A DNA stretch of 48,599 nucleotides from a virus, in the IMG/VR virus record IMGVR_UViG_3300042731_008609, positions 1 through 48,599 of that record; one strand, written 5' to 3'. Position numbers and translations under genes: made by a program. Below, piece by piece: positions 41,941 to 48,599 of this stretch (position 1 is the stretch's first letter; every line of letters begins with the position of its first letter). The notes under the pieces are model-generated. The model saw only the letters and a list, made by a program, of their open reading frames with translations, did no database searches and was not told the origin of the DNA.

Positions 41941-42227
41941 TAAACATGATCTATCATCTCCTTAGATGCTATACAACATTCACAATTAGGATTCTCATTC
42001 TTTGAAAGACAAACTTTACATGTCTCCCAGTCATTATTTGGTCCATACTTCTTCTCAAGTTCCCACCACCGTTCCGTCATTCCTGCGAATTGATCAGCGA
42101 TTTCGTCGTTACCCTGTTCCCGCCAATATTTTTCAGCCTTATCAAACGTTCGGCCAGTTTCACCGTTTTCGAGTTTCCGTGCATAAACGATTAATTCGTC
42201 CTGGTTCATTTCATTGATAGTTTTCAT
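41940..42227 (-). CDS. Hypothetical protein with Cys-rich C-terminus
   Basis: A 95-residue product from ATG 42227, chosen because GGAGG precedes it; the frame also has an ATG 12 bases upstream. A helical N-terminal part (ELIVYARKLENGETGRTF, EKYWREQGNDEIADQFAG) is followed by Cys-x-x-Cys and CECC groups (CKVCLSKNENPNCECC). It belongs to a set of small Cys-rich proteins in this stretch. Confidence 0.5.
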   Translation of the reverse strand: MKTINEMNQDELIVYARKLENGETGRTFDKAEKYWREQGNDEIADQFAGMTERWWELEKKYGPNNDWETCKVCLSKNENPNCECCIASKEMIDHV

Positions 42228-42402
42228 CTGTTCCTCCATAATTTGGGTCTGATCTTTCAGCTAAACACGCTTTGCATTCATCAGATAATAAATCATACTC
42301 ACATTCTGGACAATAATCCGAAGGTTGATCACCAGCCATGATTATCTCCTTGTAACCGCATCTCTCACATTCGTAAACCGAAGCCAATTCACAAAATTTC
42401 AT
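42211..42402 (-). CDS. Zinc-ribbon small protein
   Basis: A 63-residue product with CERCGYKE (12-19) and YCPECEYD (30-37), a rubredoxin-like zinc ribbon, and a further CKAC (48-51). GGAGG lies before the ATG. Small zinc-ribbon proteins of this size in phages are often of unknown function or involved in transcription control. It overlaps the next gene by 17 nt. Confidence 0.55.
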   Translation of the reverse strand: MKFCELASVYECERCGYKEIIMAGDQPSDYCPECEYDLLSDECKACLAERSDPNYGGTDENYQ

Positions 42403-42403
42403 C

Positions 42404-42619
42404 CTACACCTCCGCTATCTGAGCGATTTCTATCAAAGATTGTTGCATACCAGGAACTAAAGTCTTGGCAAGTTCACGATCAGGACCTTCACTCCTGACA
42501 TGATTAATCATATTCACTATCACAGATGCACAGGACGCCACCTGTCCATTCGTGACATGACCCCATGTGTACTGTTCCGGATTCACTACCGAAAATGTCT
42601 TGTCTTCTATTACCTTCAT
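42404..42619 (-). CDS. Small hypothetical protein, first of the early block
   Basis: A 71-residue product with a Ser/Cys/Ala-rich helix (GQVASCASVIVNMINHVRSE) and a C-terminal helix (MQQSLIEIAQIAEV). AGGAGG precedes the ATG. It is the first gene after the regulatory gap with a perfect sigma70 promoter and a phage-type promoter, so it is probably expressed early. Confidence 0.5.
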   Translation of the reverse strand: MKVIEDKTFSVVNPEQYTWGHVTNGQVASCASVIVNMINHVRSEGPDRELAKTLVPGMQQSLIEIAQIAEV

Positions 42620-42686
42620 TTTCTACCTCCTATAAATAAATAAGCAAGAATCGTGCCAAATTTACCCTTCTCTAATATCCTAAAAC

Positions 42687-42715
42687 ATTATAACACATCC
42701 TTCAAATCCTGTCAA
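42687..42715 (-). promoter_or_regulatory. Perfect sigma70 promoter in the regulatory gap
   Basis: Minus-strand TTGACA (42715-42710) and TATAAT (42692-42687) with a 17-nt spacer, about 68 nt before the ATG at 42619. It would be recognised by the host enzyme at once, starting the block that includes the sigma-like gene. Confidence 0.88.
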
Positions 42716-42756
42716 TAATCAACACTTGTTAAGTAATCTGTACCTTCTCATACTTT

Positions 42757-42786
42757 TTTATATACCAGAAAATACCCAGAAATAAG
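42757..42786 (-). promoter_or_regulatory. Phage-type bipartite promoter (copy 4)
   Basis: Minus-strand CTTATT, 14 nt, GGTATATAAA. It lies upstream of the sigma70 promoter and downstream of three palindromic sites, so the same block can be read by both systems. Confidence 0.75.
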
Positions 42787-42824
42787 CAACAACAACCACC
42801 TAACAGCCCTAGACTTTATTTATA

Positions 42825-42927
42825 TGTATCATTCTGACCCACCTAAAATACCTCTAAAAGGCCAAATTGTATCATCTTGACCCACATGGAAACATTTCCA
42901 TAAACAATATTGGGTCATTCTGATACA
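42825..42927. repeat. Three operator-like 17-bp dyads at 43-bp spacing
   Basis: Three copies of TGTATCA-N3-TGACCCA occur at 42825-42841, 42868-42884 and, in inverted orientation, 42911-42927. Start-to-start spacing is exactly 43 and 43 bp, about four helical turns. Each is an imperfect palindrome (TGNNTCA-N3-TGANNCA). There is no gene here. The array looks like binding sites for a regulator or an initiator protein. Confidence 0.8.
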
Positions 42928-42948
42928 TATATAATAATCGCATAACGT

Positions 42949-43275
42949 TCAGAAAAAGTTTCCAAATACTTCTGTCCAGAAAAAGCCCATCAAGAAAGCC
43001 GATCTTAAAATACGACCTACATTTTTCATCTTACCATCCAAAGTACCTTTTTTCTCAAATACCGAAAAAAGAGGAATGGCCACAATAGCACCTAAAACAA
43101 GTTGAGTAAAGTTAATCTCTTCAAAAGTAGTATCCAAAACACCCTCTTTAATATCAGGGAAACACTGAGTAACTATAATTCCAAGAAATAGCATAAACCA
43201 TACCCCAAACTTCACTCCTATTTCTCTATATCTTTTATGCCTAAGTTCAAGTAACTGTTTAGGTGTTTTCTTCAT
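42949..43275 (-). CDS. Holin-like membrane protein
   Basis: A 108-residue product from ATG 43275, which overlaps the HNH stop (ATGA). After a basic N-terminus there are two or three hydrophobic segments (WFMLFLGIIVTQCF, FTQLVLGAIVAIPLFSVF, SAFLMGFFWTEVF). The charged N-terminus and several spans suit a class I/II holin or an accessory membrane protein. It precedes the regulatory gap. Confidence 0.55.
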   Translation of the reverse strand: MKKTPKQLLELRHKRYREIGVKFGVWFMLFLGIIVTQCFPDIKEGVLDTTFEEINFTQLVLGAIVAIPLFSVFEKKGTLDGKMKNVGRILRSAFLMGFFWTEVFGNFF

Positions 43276-43718
43276 GCAATATGCTTCCATCTTTTACCTT
43301 TTTTTATATTCCTGATCGTAGACCAGGATACCCCATAAACTTCCGCCAGATACTTGTATCCACGTGAGGACCTTTTAATATTCCTTGCTTCATCTTCTGT
43401 TAATTTTGCGTTAAATTTCTCTTCACCACGAAGACAAGTCTTTTGCGTAAGTTCCTGAAGAGTAATAAGTTCGTAATGATCAAGATTTATACACCGTTTA
43501 TCACCACATAAATTATGTAAAAGAAGACCATCAGGGATAGGGCCCTTTTCTTCTTCCCATAAAAAATGTACTACTGAAGAAGTTTTACCATTAATTCTTA
43601 TTTCAGGATAACCAGTACCAGATTTGCTTCGTCTATGTGAAGTACAGAGTACACAAGCCCCAGAAGGCTTAGTTTTAACCAGTAAAGATACACGAGATTT
43701 CTCCCTGTTACCTGTCAT
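43272..43718 (-). CDS. HNH homing endonuclease-like protein
   Basis: A 148-residue protein with Cys22 and Cys25, His51 (VVHFLW), His68 (GLLLHNLC), Cys71, Cys76, and Asn78 to His81 (CINLDHYEL), the HNH_3 arrangement, then a C-terminal helix-turn-helix segment (YLAEVYGVSWSTIRNIKKG). Free-standing HNH genes of this type spread in phages by homing. It lies just behind a phage-type promoter within a lysis-like cluster. Confidence 0.75.
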   Translation of the reverse strand: MTGNREKSRVSLLVKTKPSGACVLCTSHRRSKSGTGYPEIRINGKTSSVVHFLWEEEKGPIPDGLLLHNLCGDKRCINLDHYELITLQELTQKTCLRGEEKFNAKLTEDEARNIKRSSRGYKYLAEVYGVSWSTIRNIKKGKRWKHIA

Positions 43719-43732
43719 AAAATTTCATCTCC

Positions 43733-43762
43733 TTTATATACCAAAAGTCCTTTTCCATTAAG
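43733..43762 (-). promoter_or_regulatory. Phage-type bipartite promoter (copy 5)
   Basis: Minus-strand CTTAAT, 14 nt, GGTATATAAA, at the 3' end of the 43758-44162 gene and about 15 nt before the HNH gene ATG at 43718. Confidence 0.8.
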
Positions 43763-44162
43763 GAAGAGACCTTCCTAAGACAATACCGCCTAACAATCCT
43801 ATTGCGGATCCTATGAGTCCAGATATTATGATTATTCCAACCTCATCATCCGGAGGAATGAAATCCTTGATCTCCTCATCCTCAAGATATATCCTATAAT
43901 GAAGAAATTCGTCTATTTTAACATCTATATATCTCTCATTAGGATAAAAAATATGAAGATTCCTTCCTTCTAATATAACTATCCTAGTAGGGAAAATAAC
44001 ATCGGGTTCTGAATGTTCTATTATATCAAGCTTTCTAATTTCATCTATACGCTGTTCCAAAGTAAGTGTAGACCACCAGGATTTTATCTCTTCATCAGTA
44101 AGTGACTCATAACCCCATATCGGAGTCTGAACCATAAGAAACACGACGATCAATAATTTCAT
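43758..44162 (-). CDS. Exported protein with C-terminal membrane span (spanin candidate)
   Basis: A 134-residue product with a signal peptide (MKLLIVVFLMVQTPIWG, 1-17), an acidic/aromatic middle and a C-terminal transmembrane segment (IIIISGLIGSAIGLLGGIVLG). The arrangement suggests a unimolecular spanin that would bridge the two membranes of a Gram-negative host, but there is no lipobox Cys. Its place among holin-like genes supports a lysis or envelope role. Confidence 0.55.
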   Translation of the reverse strand: MKLLIVVFLMVQTPIWGYESLTDEEIKSWWSTLTLEQRIDEIRKLDIIEHSEPDVIFPTRIVILEGRNLHIFYPNERYIDVKIDEFLHYRIYLEDEEIKDFIPPDDEVGIIIISGLIGSAIGLLGGIVLGRSLP

Positions 44163-44445
44163 GTAATACCTCCACTATTACTTTTTTGTTTTCCGTATAC
44201 TCCACAGCAGAAACATTTTTTGCCTTTACGCCACTTGGCAATCTTGTCTCAATCCATCCATCTGTTGATTTAACCATAATCCTATCATCAGTCCCAGGTA
44301 ATATAGTAAACTTGTCTGATCTATTAACTTTACCTAAAACAGCATCAATGATACCTTTAGCCTTTAAAACAAGTACTACAATACCTATAATACCACACAT
44401 CATACCAACAAGGATATGCCATTTCTTTTTAATCCATTTTATCAT
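44107..44445 (-). CDS. Membrane-anchored small protein
   Basis: A 112-residue product with a basic start (MIKWIKKKW) and one strong transmembrane helix (HILVGMMCGIIGIVVLVLKA), then a beta-rich soluble part (DKFTILPGTDDRIMVKSTDG) and a polar end. It overlaps the next gene by 56 nt and is ATGA-coupled to the upstream one. Possible lysis accessory or i-spanin-like protein. Confidence 0.5.
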   Translation of the reverse strand: MIKWIKKKWHILVGMMCGIIGIVVLVLKAKGIIDAVLGKVNRSDKFTILPGTDDRIMVKSTDGWIETRLPSGVKAKNVSAVEYTENKKVIVEVLHEIIDRRVSYGSDSDMGL

Positions 44446-44675
44446 TTGTTAACTCTCAAATTCTCAAGAAATTTCATAGCTCCTTTCTCAGCTATTACTA
44501 TGGCTATTATTACAACAAAAGCCCAACTATCAAGCTTTCCTTTATAAATAAGCCATATAGATATACCTAAAACTACCCCTTTAATTCCTAAAATCTTTAT
44601 GCAAAGCTCAAGTATTCTTTTAGGTATCGATTTAAAAAGTTCTGTAAACTTCCTTTGTTCTGTTACAAAATTCAT
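44442..44675 (-). CDS. Putative holin
   Basis: A 77-residue product with two hydrophobic segments (IKILGIKGVVLGISIWLIY, about 26-44; WAFVVIIAIVIAEKG, about 51-65), a basic N-terminus and a charged C-terminus. It is coupled to its neighbours by ATGA overlaps on both sides. The size and topology match class II holins. Confidence 0.6.
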   Translation of the reverse strand: MNFVTEQRKFTELFKSIPKRILELCIKILGIKGVVLGISIWLIYKGKLDSWAFVVIIAIVIAEKGAMKFLENLRVNK

Positions 44676-44899
44676 TTAGTCCCTCCTATAAATACTAAAA
44701 ATTGTACTAATATACCAATCACTCCTAAACCGCCTACTACAATAAGCCAAACTACAAGACCCCTGAGATATTTAACAGTATCATTAAGATCATCTATTGA
44801 CTTACTAAAACCATTAAATACTTTCCTAGATATAGCAGAAACTGTATCCTCAAGCTTACTAAATCTTTCTTTACAAACATCTTCCCACATATTTTTCAT
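44672..44899 (-). CDS. XhlA-like hemolysin/holin accessory protein
   Basis: A 75-residue product with an N-terminal coiled coil (about 10-40) and one C-terminal transmembrane helix (LVVWLIVVGGLGVIGILVQF, 48-67). This is the XhlA arrangement, which acts with a holin and endolysin in several phages. It lies directly upstream of the putative holin gene. Confidence 0.65.
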   Translation of the reverse strand: MKNMWEDVCKERFSKLEDTVSAISRKVFNGFSKSIDDLNDTVKYLRGLVVWLIVVGGLGVIGILVQFLVFIGGTK

Positions 44900-44909
44900 C
44901 CATCTTTCC

Positions 44910-46811
44910 TTAAATAAATCTATACTCTAATTCACTTTGATGTCCAGATACTTGGCCTTTCATAGTCTCTATCTGTAGTACCCATTCTTTTGACGCCGAT
45001 ACCCTACAATCATAAATATGTACATATGGACTTGTAGAAGCAAATGATACGGCTAAATATCTACCATCAGGAGAAAAAGACGCATGGGCACCACTACCAG
45101 TAGGTAAAGTAGCAGGATCACTTATCTTTAATATACTCCTACCATTTAATTCATAAATATTTACATAAGGACTAGCACTATGACTAATAGCCATAAAACG
45201 ATTTCCAGGAGAAAAACCACACCCACTACCATTACCAGTAGGCAAAGTAGCAGGATTTGAAGTCTTTACAGGACTACCAGTAGACCAATCATAGATAGTC
45301 ATATAAGGACTCGCACTATGTCCAATTACTAAATACCGACCATCTGAAGACCAACAACAACCATTACAAGCATTAGCAGGCAACGTTCCAGGATCAGAAA
45401 TTTTGATCGGCACTCCAGTAAACCAATCATAAATAGTAATATAATTAGGTACTCCCATCCCTACAGCTAGATATCTACCATCAGGAGACCAACAACAATC
45501 ACTACCAGTACCAGCAGGCAACGTTCCAGGATTTGCTATTTTAACAGGACTACCAGTAGACCAATCATAGATAGTAACATAAGGACTAGTAACATGAGCA
45601 ACTGCCATATAACGTCCATCCAATGACCATTCTACCCCCCTTCCAAGTCCTGTCGGAGTAGTAGCAGGGTCACTTATCTTAACTGGACTACCAGTAGACC
45701 AATCATAAATAGTAACATAAGGACTAGTACTATGACTAACAGCTAGATATCTACCATCAGGAGACCAAGCACACCCACTACCATCACCAGTAGGTAAAGT
45801 AGCAGGATTTGCTATTTTAACAGGAGAGCCAGTAGACCAATCATAAATAGTTACATAAGGACTAGTGCTATGACTGACGGCTAAATATCTACCATCAGGA
45901 GACCACGCAACTTCTGTTCCATTACCAGTAGGCGGAGTAGCAGGATCACTTATCTTAGTTGGGTCCTGTGGTCCCAAACCAGAACCTTGATAAATTAGTT
46001 TTGCATGATCCCCAGGCATAAGACGAAGATAACCCGCTGTACCTTTCGTAGTAAAAAGAGACCTCCTCCAAGAAATAATTTCGTTAGCATTAGATTGTAT
46101 AATCTTTACTTTACCATCTAAAACATCTATCTCAACAAAATCTCCTTCCTGCGCATCTGTTGGAAGTGTAAGATCATGTGAACCATTAACAAGTACCTTA
46201 TGATTCCTACTTAAAGCAACATCATTATTTATCTGAGAAAATGGCGCAAATTTATCTGGAAGATATTGTACTATAGTAAACGTTCCTCCAGGAGAACCAA
46301 CAATAGTACCAAGCACTATGTCATAATCTGTAGGAGAGACAGAACTTACAACAAATGAAAAGCTAGGTACTCTTTCATAAGCATAACTACCTGAAGTTTT
46401 AGCACGATTACGACTGTTTCCGTCAGTTTCTGTATAAGAAAGCTTAATATAGTTCACAGTAGAACCGTTTAAAGTAGCTGAAGATATAGTCATATTTGTT
46501 TGTTGCGTAGAAGCAACACGTACTTTTATAGTCTCCGTTTTCTTTGTAGGAGGAAGAGAGGCAAAAGAATCTGGAACTTCCACATCAAAGTCACAGTAAC
46601 CAACACAAGGAGTTATATCTAAAGTATCCCCTACTCCCTGAGTAACAAGTCCACCAGATACCAAAATAGAAGCTTTTTCAGCGATATCATAAAGAAGTCT
46701 ACCCACAAGGTCTCTCTTGAAATGAAAATCTCTTATAAGGTCTTGCGAATAATATCTATCACCTAGAGCCTCAGGTAAAGTTGTATCATAATCAACATTA
46801 TGATGATTCAT
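44910..46811 (-). CDS. Tail fibre with seven-bladed beta-propeller
   Basis: A 633-residue protein. Residues 1-285 look like a phage fibre/collar module (YDTTLPEALGDRYYSQDLIR, ending LRLMPGDHAKLIYQG). Residues 286-608 are seven repeats of exactly 46 residues, each of the form WSPDGRYLAV..SPYVTIYDW, typical of WD40/TolB-like propeller blades. The C-terminal 25 residues are distinct. It probably binds a host receptor. The gene follows the gpI-like baseplate gene, the usual place for fibres. Confidence 0.8.
   Translation of the reverse strand: MNHHNVDYDTTLPEALGDRYYSQDLIRDFHFKRDLVGRLLYDIAEKASILVSGGLVTQGVGDTLDITPCVGYCDFDVEVPDSFASLPPTKKTETIKVRVASTQQTNMTISSATLNGSTVNYIKLSYTETDGNSRNRAKTSGSYAYERVPSFSFVVSSVSPTDYDIVLGTIVGSPGGTFTIVQYLPDKFAPFSQINNDVALSRNHKVLVNGSHDLTLPTDAQEGDFVEIDVLDGKVKIIQSNANEIISWRRSLFTTKGTAGYLRLMPGDHAKLIYQGSGLGPQDPTKISDPATPPTGNGTEVAWSPDGRYLAVSHSTSPYVTIYDWSTGSPVKIANPATLPTGDGSGCAWSPDGRYLAVSHSTSPYVTIYDWSTGSPVKISDPATTPTGLGRGVEWSLDGRYMAVAHVTSPYVTIYDWSTGSPVKIANPGTLPAGTGSDCCWSPDGRYLAVGMGVPNYITIYDWFTGVPIKISDPGTLPANACNGCCWSSDGRYLVIGHSASPYMTIYDWSTGSPVKTSNPATLPTGNGSGCGFSPGNRFMAISHSASPYVNIYELNGRSILKISDPATLPTGSGAHASFSPDGRYLAVSFASTSPYVHIYDCRVSASKEWVLQIETMKGQVSGHQSELEYRFI
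44991..45956 (-). repeat. Seven tandem 138-bp coding repeats
   Basis: The propeller blades repeat without length change at residues 286, 332, 378, 424, 470, 516 and 562. Neighbouring blades 1-3 are most alike and differ mainly at the tips. High DNA similarity would permit blade exchange by recombination. Confidence 0.85.
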
Positions 46812-46820
46812 GTCTTCCTC

Positions 46821-47453
46821 CTATATTGTACTATATTCAACAAACGCTCCACCACTCATATAACCTAAATGTACTATATAATAAGCTGGTACTATATCAG
46901 ATAAAACAAGTTCAATTTGAGTTAATTCATCAGCAGAAAGAGAATTGTTGTCTACATCTATATAAACATTACCAGCTACTCCGATCTCAGTACTTTCACC
47001 TATGAGATCAAGTCCAAGATCATCATCTACTCCATCAACTCCCATAGAAGCCCAATAAAAATCTGTAGGAGTAGTACCATCTCCAACAAGTATCCAATCA
47101 CTTGTACCAATAATATCTATTATCTGAGCATCTCCACCAGCTATTGAATCTATTTTATCTTTTGCGTCATTTTCCCAACTTCCCCTGTTCTTATGGGATT
47201 CTATAGCAGTATATATCTTAACTCTTTTCTGATGTTCGGTATCAGTATTAGAAAGTCCAGCATTTAAAAAATATCCAAGTTCTTCTAAAAAAGCTGAAGA
47301 ACAAGCAGCAGGATCATACATTCTCCATAAATTAATATGATCTTGTTTCCATTCCTCAAGATGTTCATCAATTTTATCTGCAAGAATATCACAGATCGGG
47401 TCCTGCCAAAAAATACGCGGTATAAACTCTTTAAACGATATAGGTAAACTCAT
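46821..47453 (-). CDS. Baseplate protein, P2 gpI-like
   Basis: A 210-residue protein with FLEELGYFLNAGLSNTD (about 55-71) and KIYTAIESHKNRGSWEND (about 79-96), the pattern of P2 gpI-type tail proteins that join baseplate wedge and fibre. The C-terminal part is acidic and strand-rich. It overlaps the J-like gene by 4 nt and lies upstream of the fibre gene, the standard J-I-H order. Confidence 0.75.
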   Translation of the reverse strand: MSLPISFKEFIPRIFWQDPICDILADKIDEHLEEWKQDHINLWRMYDPAACSSAFLEELGYFLNAGLSNTDTEHQKRVKIYTAIESHKNRGSWENDAKDKIDSIAGGDAQIIDIIGTSDWILVGDGTTPTDFYWASMGVDGVDDDLGLDLIGESTEIGVAGNVYIDVDNNSLSADELTQIELVLSDIVPAYYIVHLGYMSGGAFVEYSTI

Positions 47454-48599
47454 GTTATCTCCGTTAAAGTAAATGACCCAGGAGTAGTAATCTCATCATC
47501 TGAAAGAGATATTGGAAATGACGGTAAAGTAATAGTTAAATAATCTAGTCCTATTACAAAAGTATCTATAAAACCGAATGCATCAGCTTCCTGAATAGTA
47601 TCTCCGAATGAACGTGGAGTAAAATTATCTAAAAATCTAATAATCTGTCCATAATCTGTAGAATCAAAAGATTCTGAAAAAACAGTATTTATTAAAGTAG
47701 TAACAGATTCAACACCATTATCATCATAATTATCAAGTATCTCCTGACCAGCTTCAGATAAAAATAACTTCCAAGCAAGTCTAAAATATGGAAGTACATT
47801 TGTCCAGTTATACCCAGAAGTAACCTTACCGGCACTTGTTACAGCAGTAGAAGTAATAGTTGCATCTTCAACTCTGATATCTATTGATTCTAAAATAGTT
47901 CTATTTATAAGGTAAGTTTGCAAAGCTGTTTTGACTGCACCTGAAGGATTACCTCCACCATTAGCTATACATACTACTTGAGCACTGAGAAGACCATAAA
48001 CATTTTTATTAACTTTAGCTAAAGCTATACCGCTATAATTTTGTGACAAAGCTTCTCCATCTTCTGTAGTAACAAACCTTTCACGTGTTTTGAGTAAAAG
48101 AGGAGCTAAAACCTTAGCACTAGCCAAACTTTCAATATCTGCACCCCCTGTCATAGCAGACAAGTTTGAAACACCTTCTACATTAGTATTAGAACCTGCA
48201 TAAACTATTATAGTATTAGCTGAAACATTTGAATCAGAACCACCGCCCACCGCATAAGTAGCATAAATATCATAACTTCCAGGTATTTCACCATATGTCC
48301 CATTTCCAAAACGTATCTTCGCCGATTCATCAGTATTGTTTATAAGTTTTATATGTTTATCTGTAGAACCTGAAAAAACAAAGCTCTCTGAAAGTGAACC
48401 TGTCCCAAGAATAGACCATGATACACTATTTATTGTAATCGCCAAAGTATCTTTAAGTATGTATTTATCAGCAAGATCAATCTCCTGCCATTCCTGTGTA
48501 TTATCAGCTTGACCAGCTATATATTCATCTATAGTTCTTTGCTGATACATAGTAACTTGTACAGAATATAAATTTAAAGTATGCGTTCCGGAACCATTA
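47450..48599 (-). CDS. Baseplate J-like protein, 5' end cut
   Basis: The frame is still open at position 48599; the ATG at 48550 is internal, since 16 in-frame codons before it read on to the window edge. The 366 residues after it show the baseplate J pattern: TIDEYIAGQADNTQEWQEI, IRFGNGTYGEIPG and a helical region with GGADIESLASAK. J-like proteins form the baseplate wedge. It is the first gene of the visible baseplate-fibre block. Confidence 0.85.
   Translation of the reverse strand, partial: NGSGTHTLNLYSVQVTMYQQRTIDEYIAGQADNTQEWQEIDLADKYILKDTLAITINSVSWSILGTGSLSESFVFSGSTDKHIKLINNTDESAKIRFGNGTYGEIPGSYDIYATYAVGGGSDSNVSANTIIVYAGSNTNVEGVSNLSAMTGGADIESLASAKVLAPLLLKTRERFVTTEDGEALSQNYSGIALAKVNKNVYGLLSAQVVCIANGGGNPSGAVKTALQTYLINRTILESIDIRVEDATITSTAVTSAGKVTSGYNWTNVLPYFRLAWKLFLSEAGQEILDNYDDNGVESVTTLINTVFSESFDSTDYGQIIRFLDNFTPRSFGDTIQEADAFGFIDTFVIGLDYLTITLPSFPISLSDDEITTPGSFTLTEIT

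Noticed and set aside
43272-43310. Sixth copy of the bipartite promoter core (GAATATAAAAAAAGG)
   Set aside because: It lies in the coding sequence of the HNH protein and lacks the GGTATA core and the upstream box at the right distance.

Overview
This window is most of the genome of a contractile-tailed, AT-rich double-stranded DNA phage (Caudoviricetes, myovirus morphology). Every confident gene lies on the minus strand, so biological order runs from high to low coordinates. Genes are packed head to tail, often with 4-bp ATGA stop/start overlaps. Both ends cut genes: a tail gene runs off position 1, and a baseplate J gene enters at 48599. That fits a circular or permuted map with the missing baseplate genes outside the window. 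The host cannot be named. Signal peptides, an M23 endopeptidase and consensus sigma70 promoters point only to a bacterium.

Layout in transcription order. 48.6-42.9 kb: baseplate J and gpI-like proteins, a fibre ending in an exact seven-repeat beta-propeller, a run of small membrane proteins (XhlA-like and holin-like, probably lysis), and an HNH endonuclease. 42.9-42.6 kb: a regulatory gap with three evenly spaced operator-like palindromes, one phage-type promoter and one perfect sigma70 promoter. 42.6-39.9 kb: small zinc-ribbon proteins and a sigma-like factor with an inserted zinc ribbon. 39.9-39.56 kb: a gene-free, strongly structured leader ending in an intrinsic terminator just before a PurZ-like synthetase. 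39.5-36 kb: purZ-like gene, ssDNA-binding protein, RecA and an HD phosphohydrolase of DatZ type. 36-27.6 kb: small unknowns, primase-helicase, NMP kinase, dUTPase and a C-family (DnaE-type) polymerase. 27.6-24.7 kb: Cas4/RecB-like nuclease, HNH protein, small proteins and a RuvC-like resolvase. 24.7-22.7 kb: terminase subunits. 22.7-19.8 kb: an accessory stretch with raised GC and a structured GC-rich noncoding segment. 19.8-10.5 kb: M23 peptidase, portal, MuF-like protein, prohead protease, scaffold-like protein, major capsid protein and a beta-helix protein. 10.4-8.8 kb: an odd secreted/anchored beta-helix gene behind a terminator. 8.8-0 kb: neck proteins, sheath, tube, tail assembly chaperone with a -1 frameshift site, tape measure and the first baseplate gene.

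Most interesting points. (1) The PurZ-like protein has Ser13 where PurA enzymes have the catalytic Asp. Together with the DatZ-like HD protein this suggests a genome with 2-aminoadenine (Z) in place of adenine, here with a DnaE-type polymerase. (2) Five intergenic sites share an exactly spaced bipartite motif, YTTAWT-N14-GGTATATAAA, all in the same orientation at starts of gene blocks. This looks like a phage-specific promoter, and the sigma-like protein is the natural candidate reader. (3) One of these promoters sits in front of a roughly 330-nt structured leader plus terminator upstream of purZ, which suggests attenuation or a new noncoding RNA. (4) Three 17-bp dyads repeat at exactly 43-bp intervals upstream of another of these promoters. 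All functions are read from motifs and gene order; no database search was possible.
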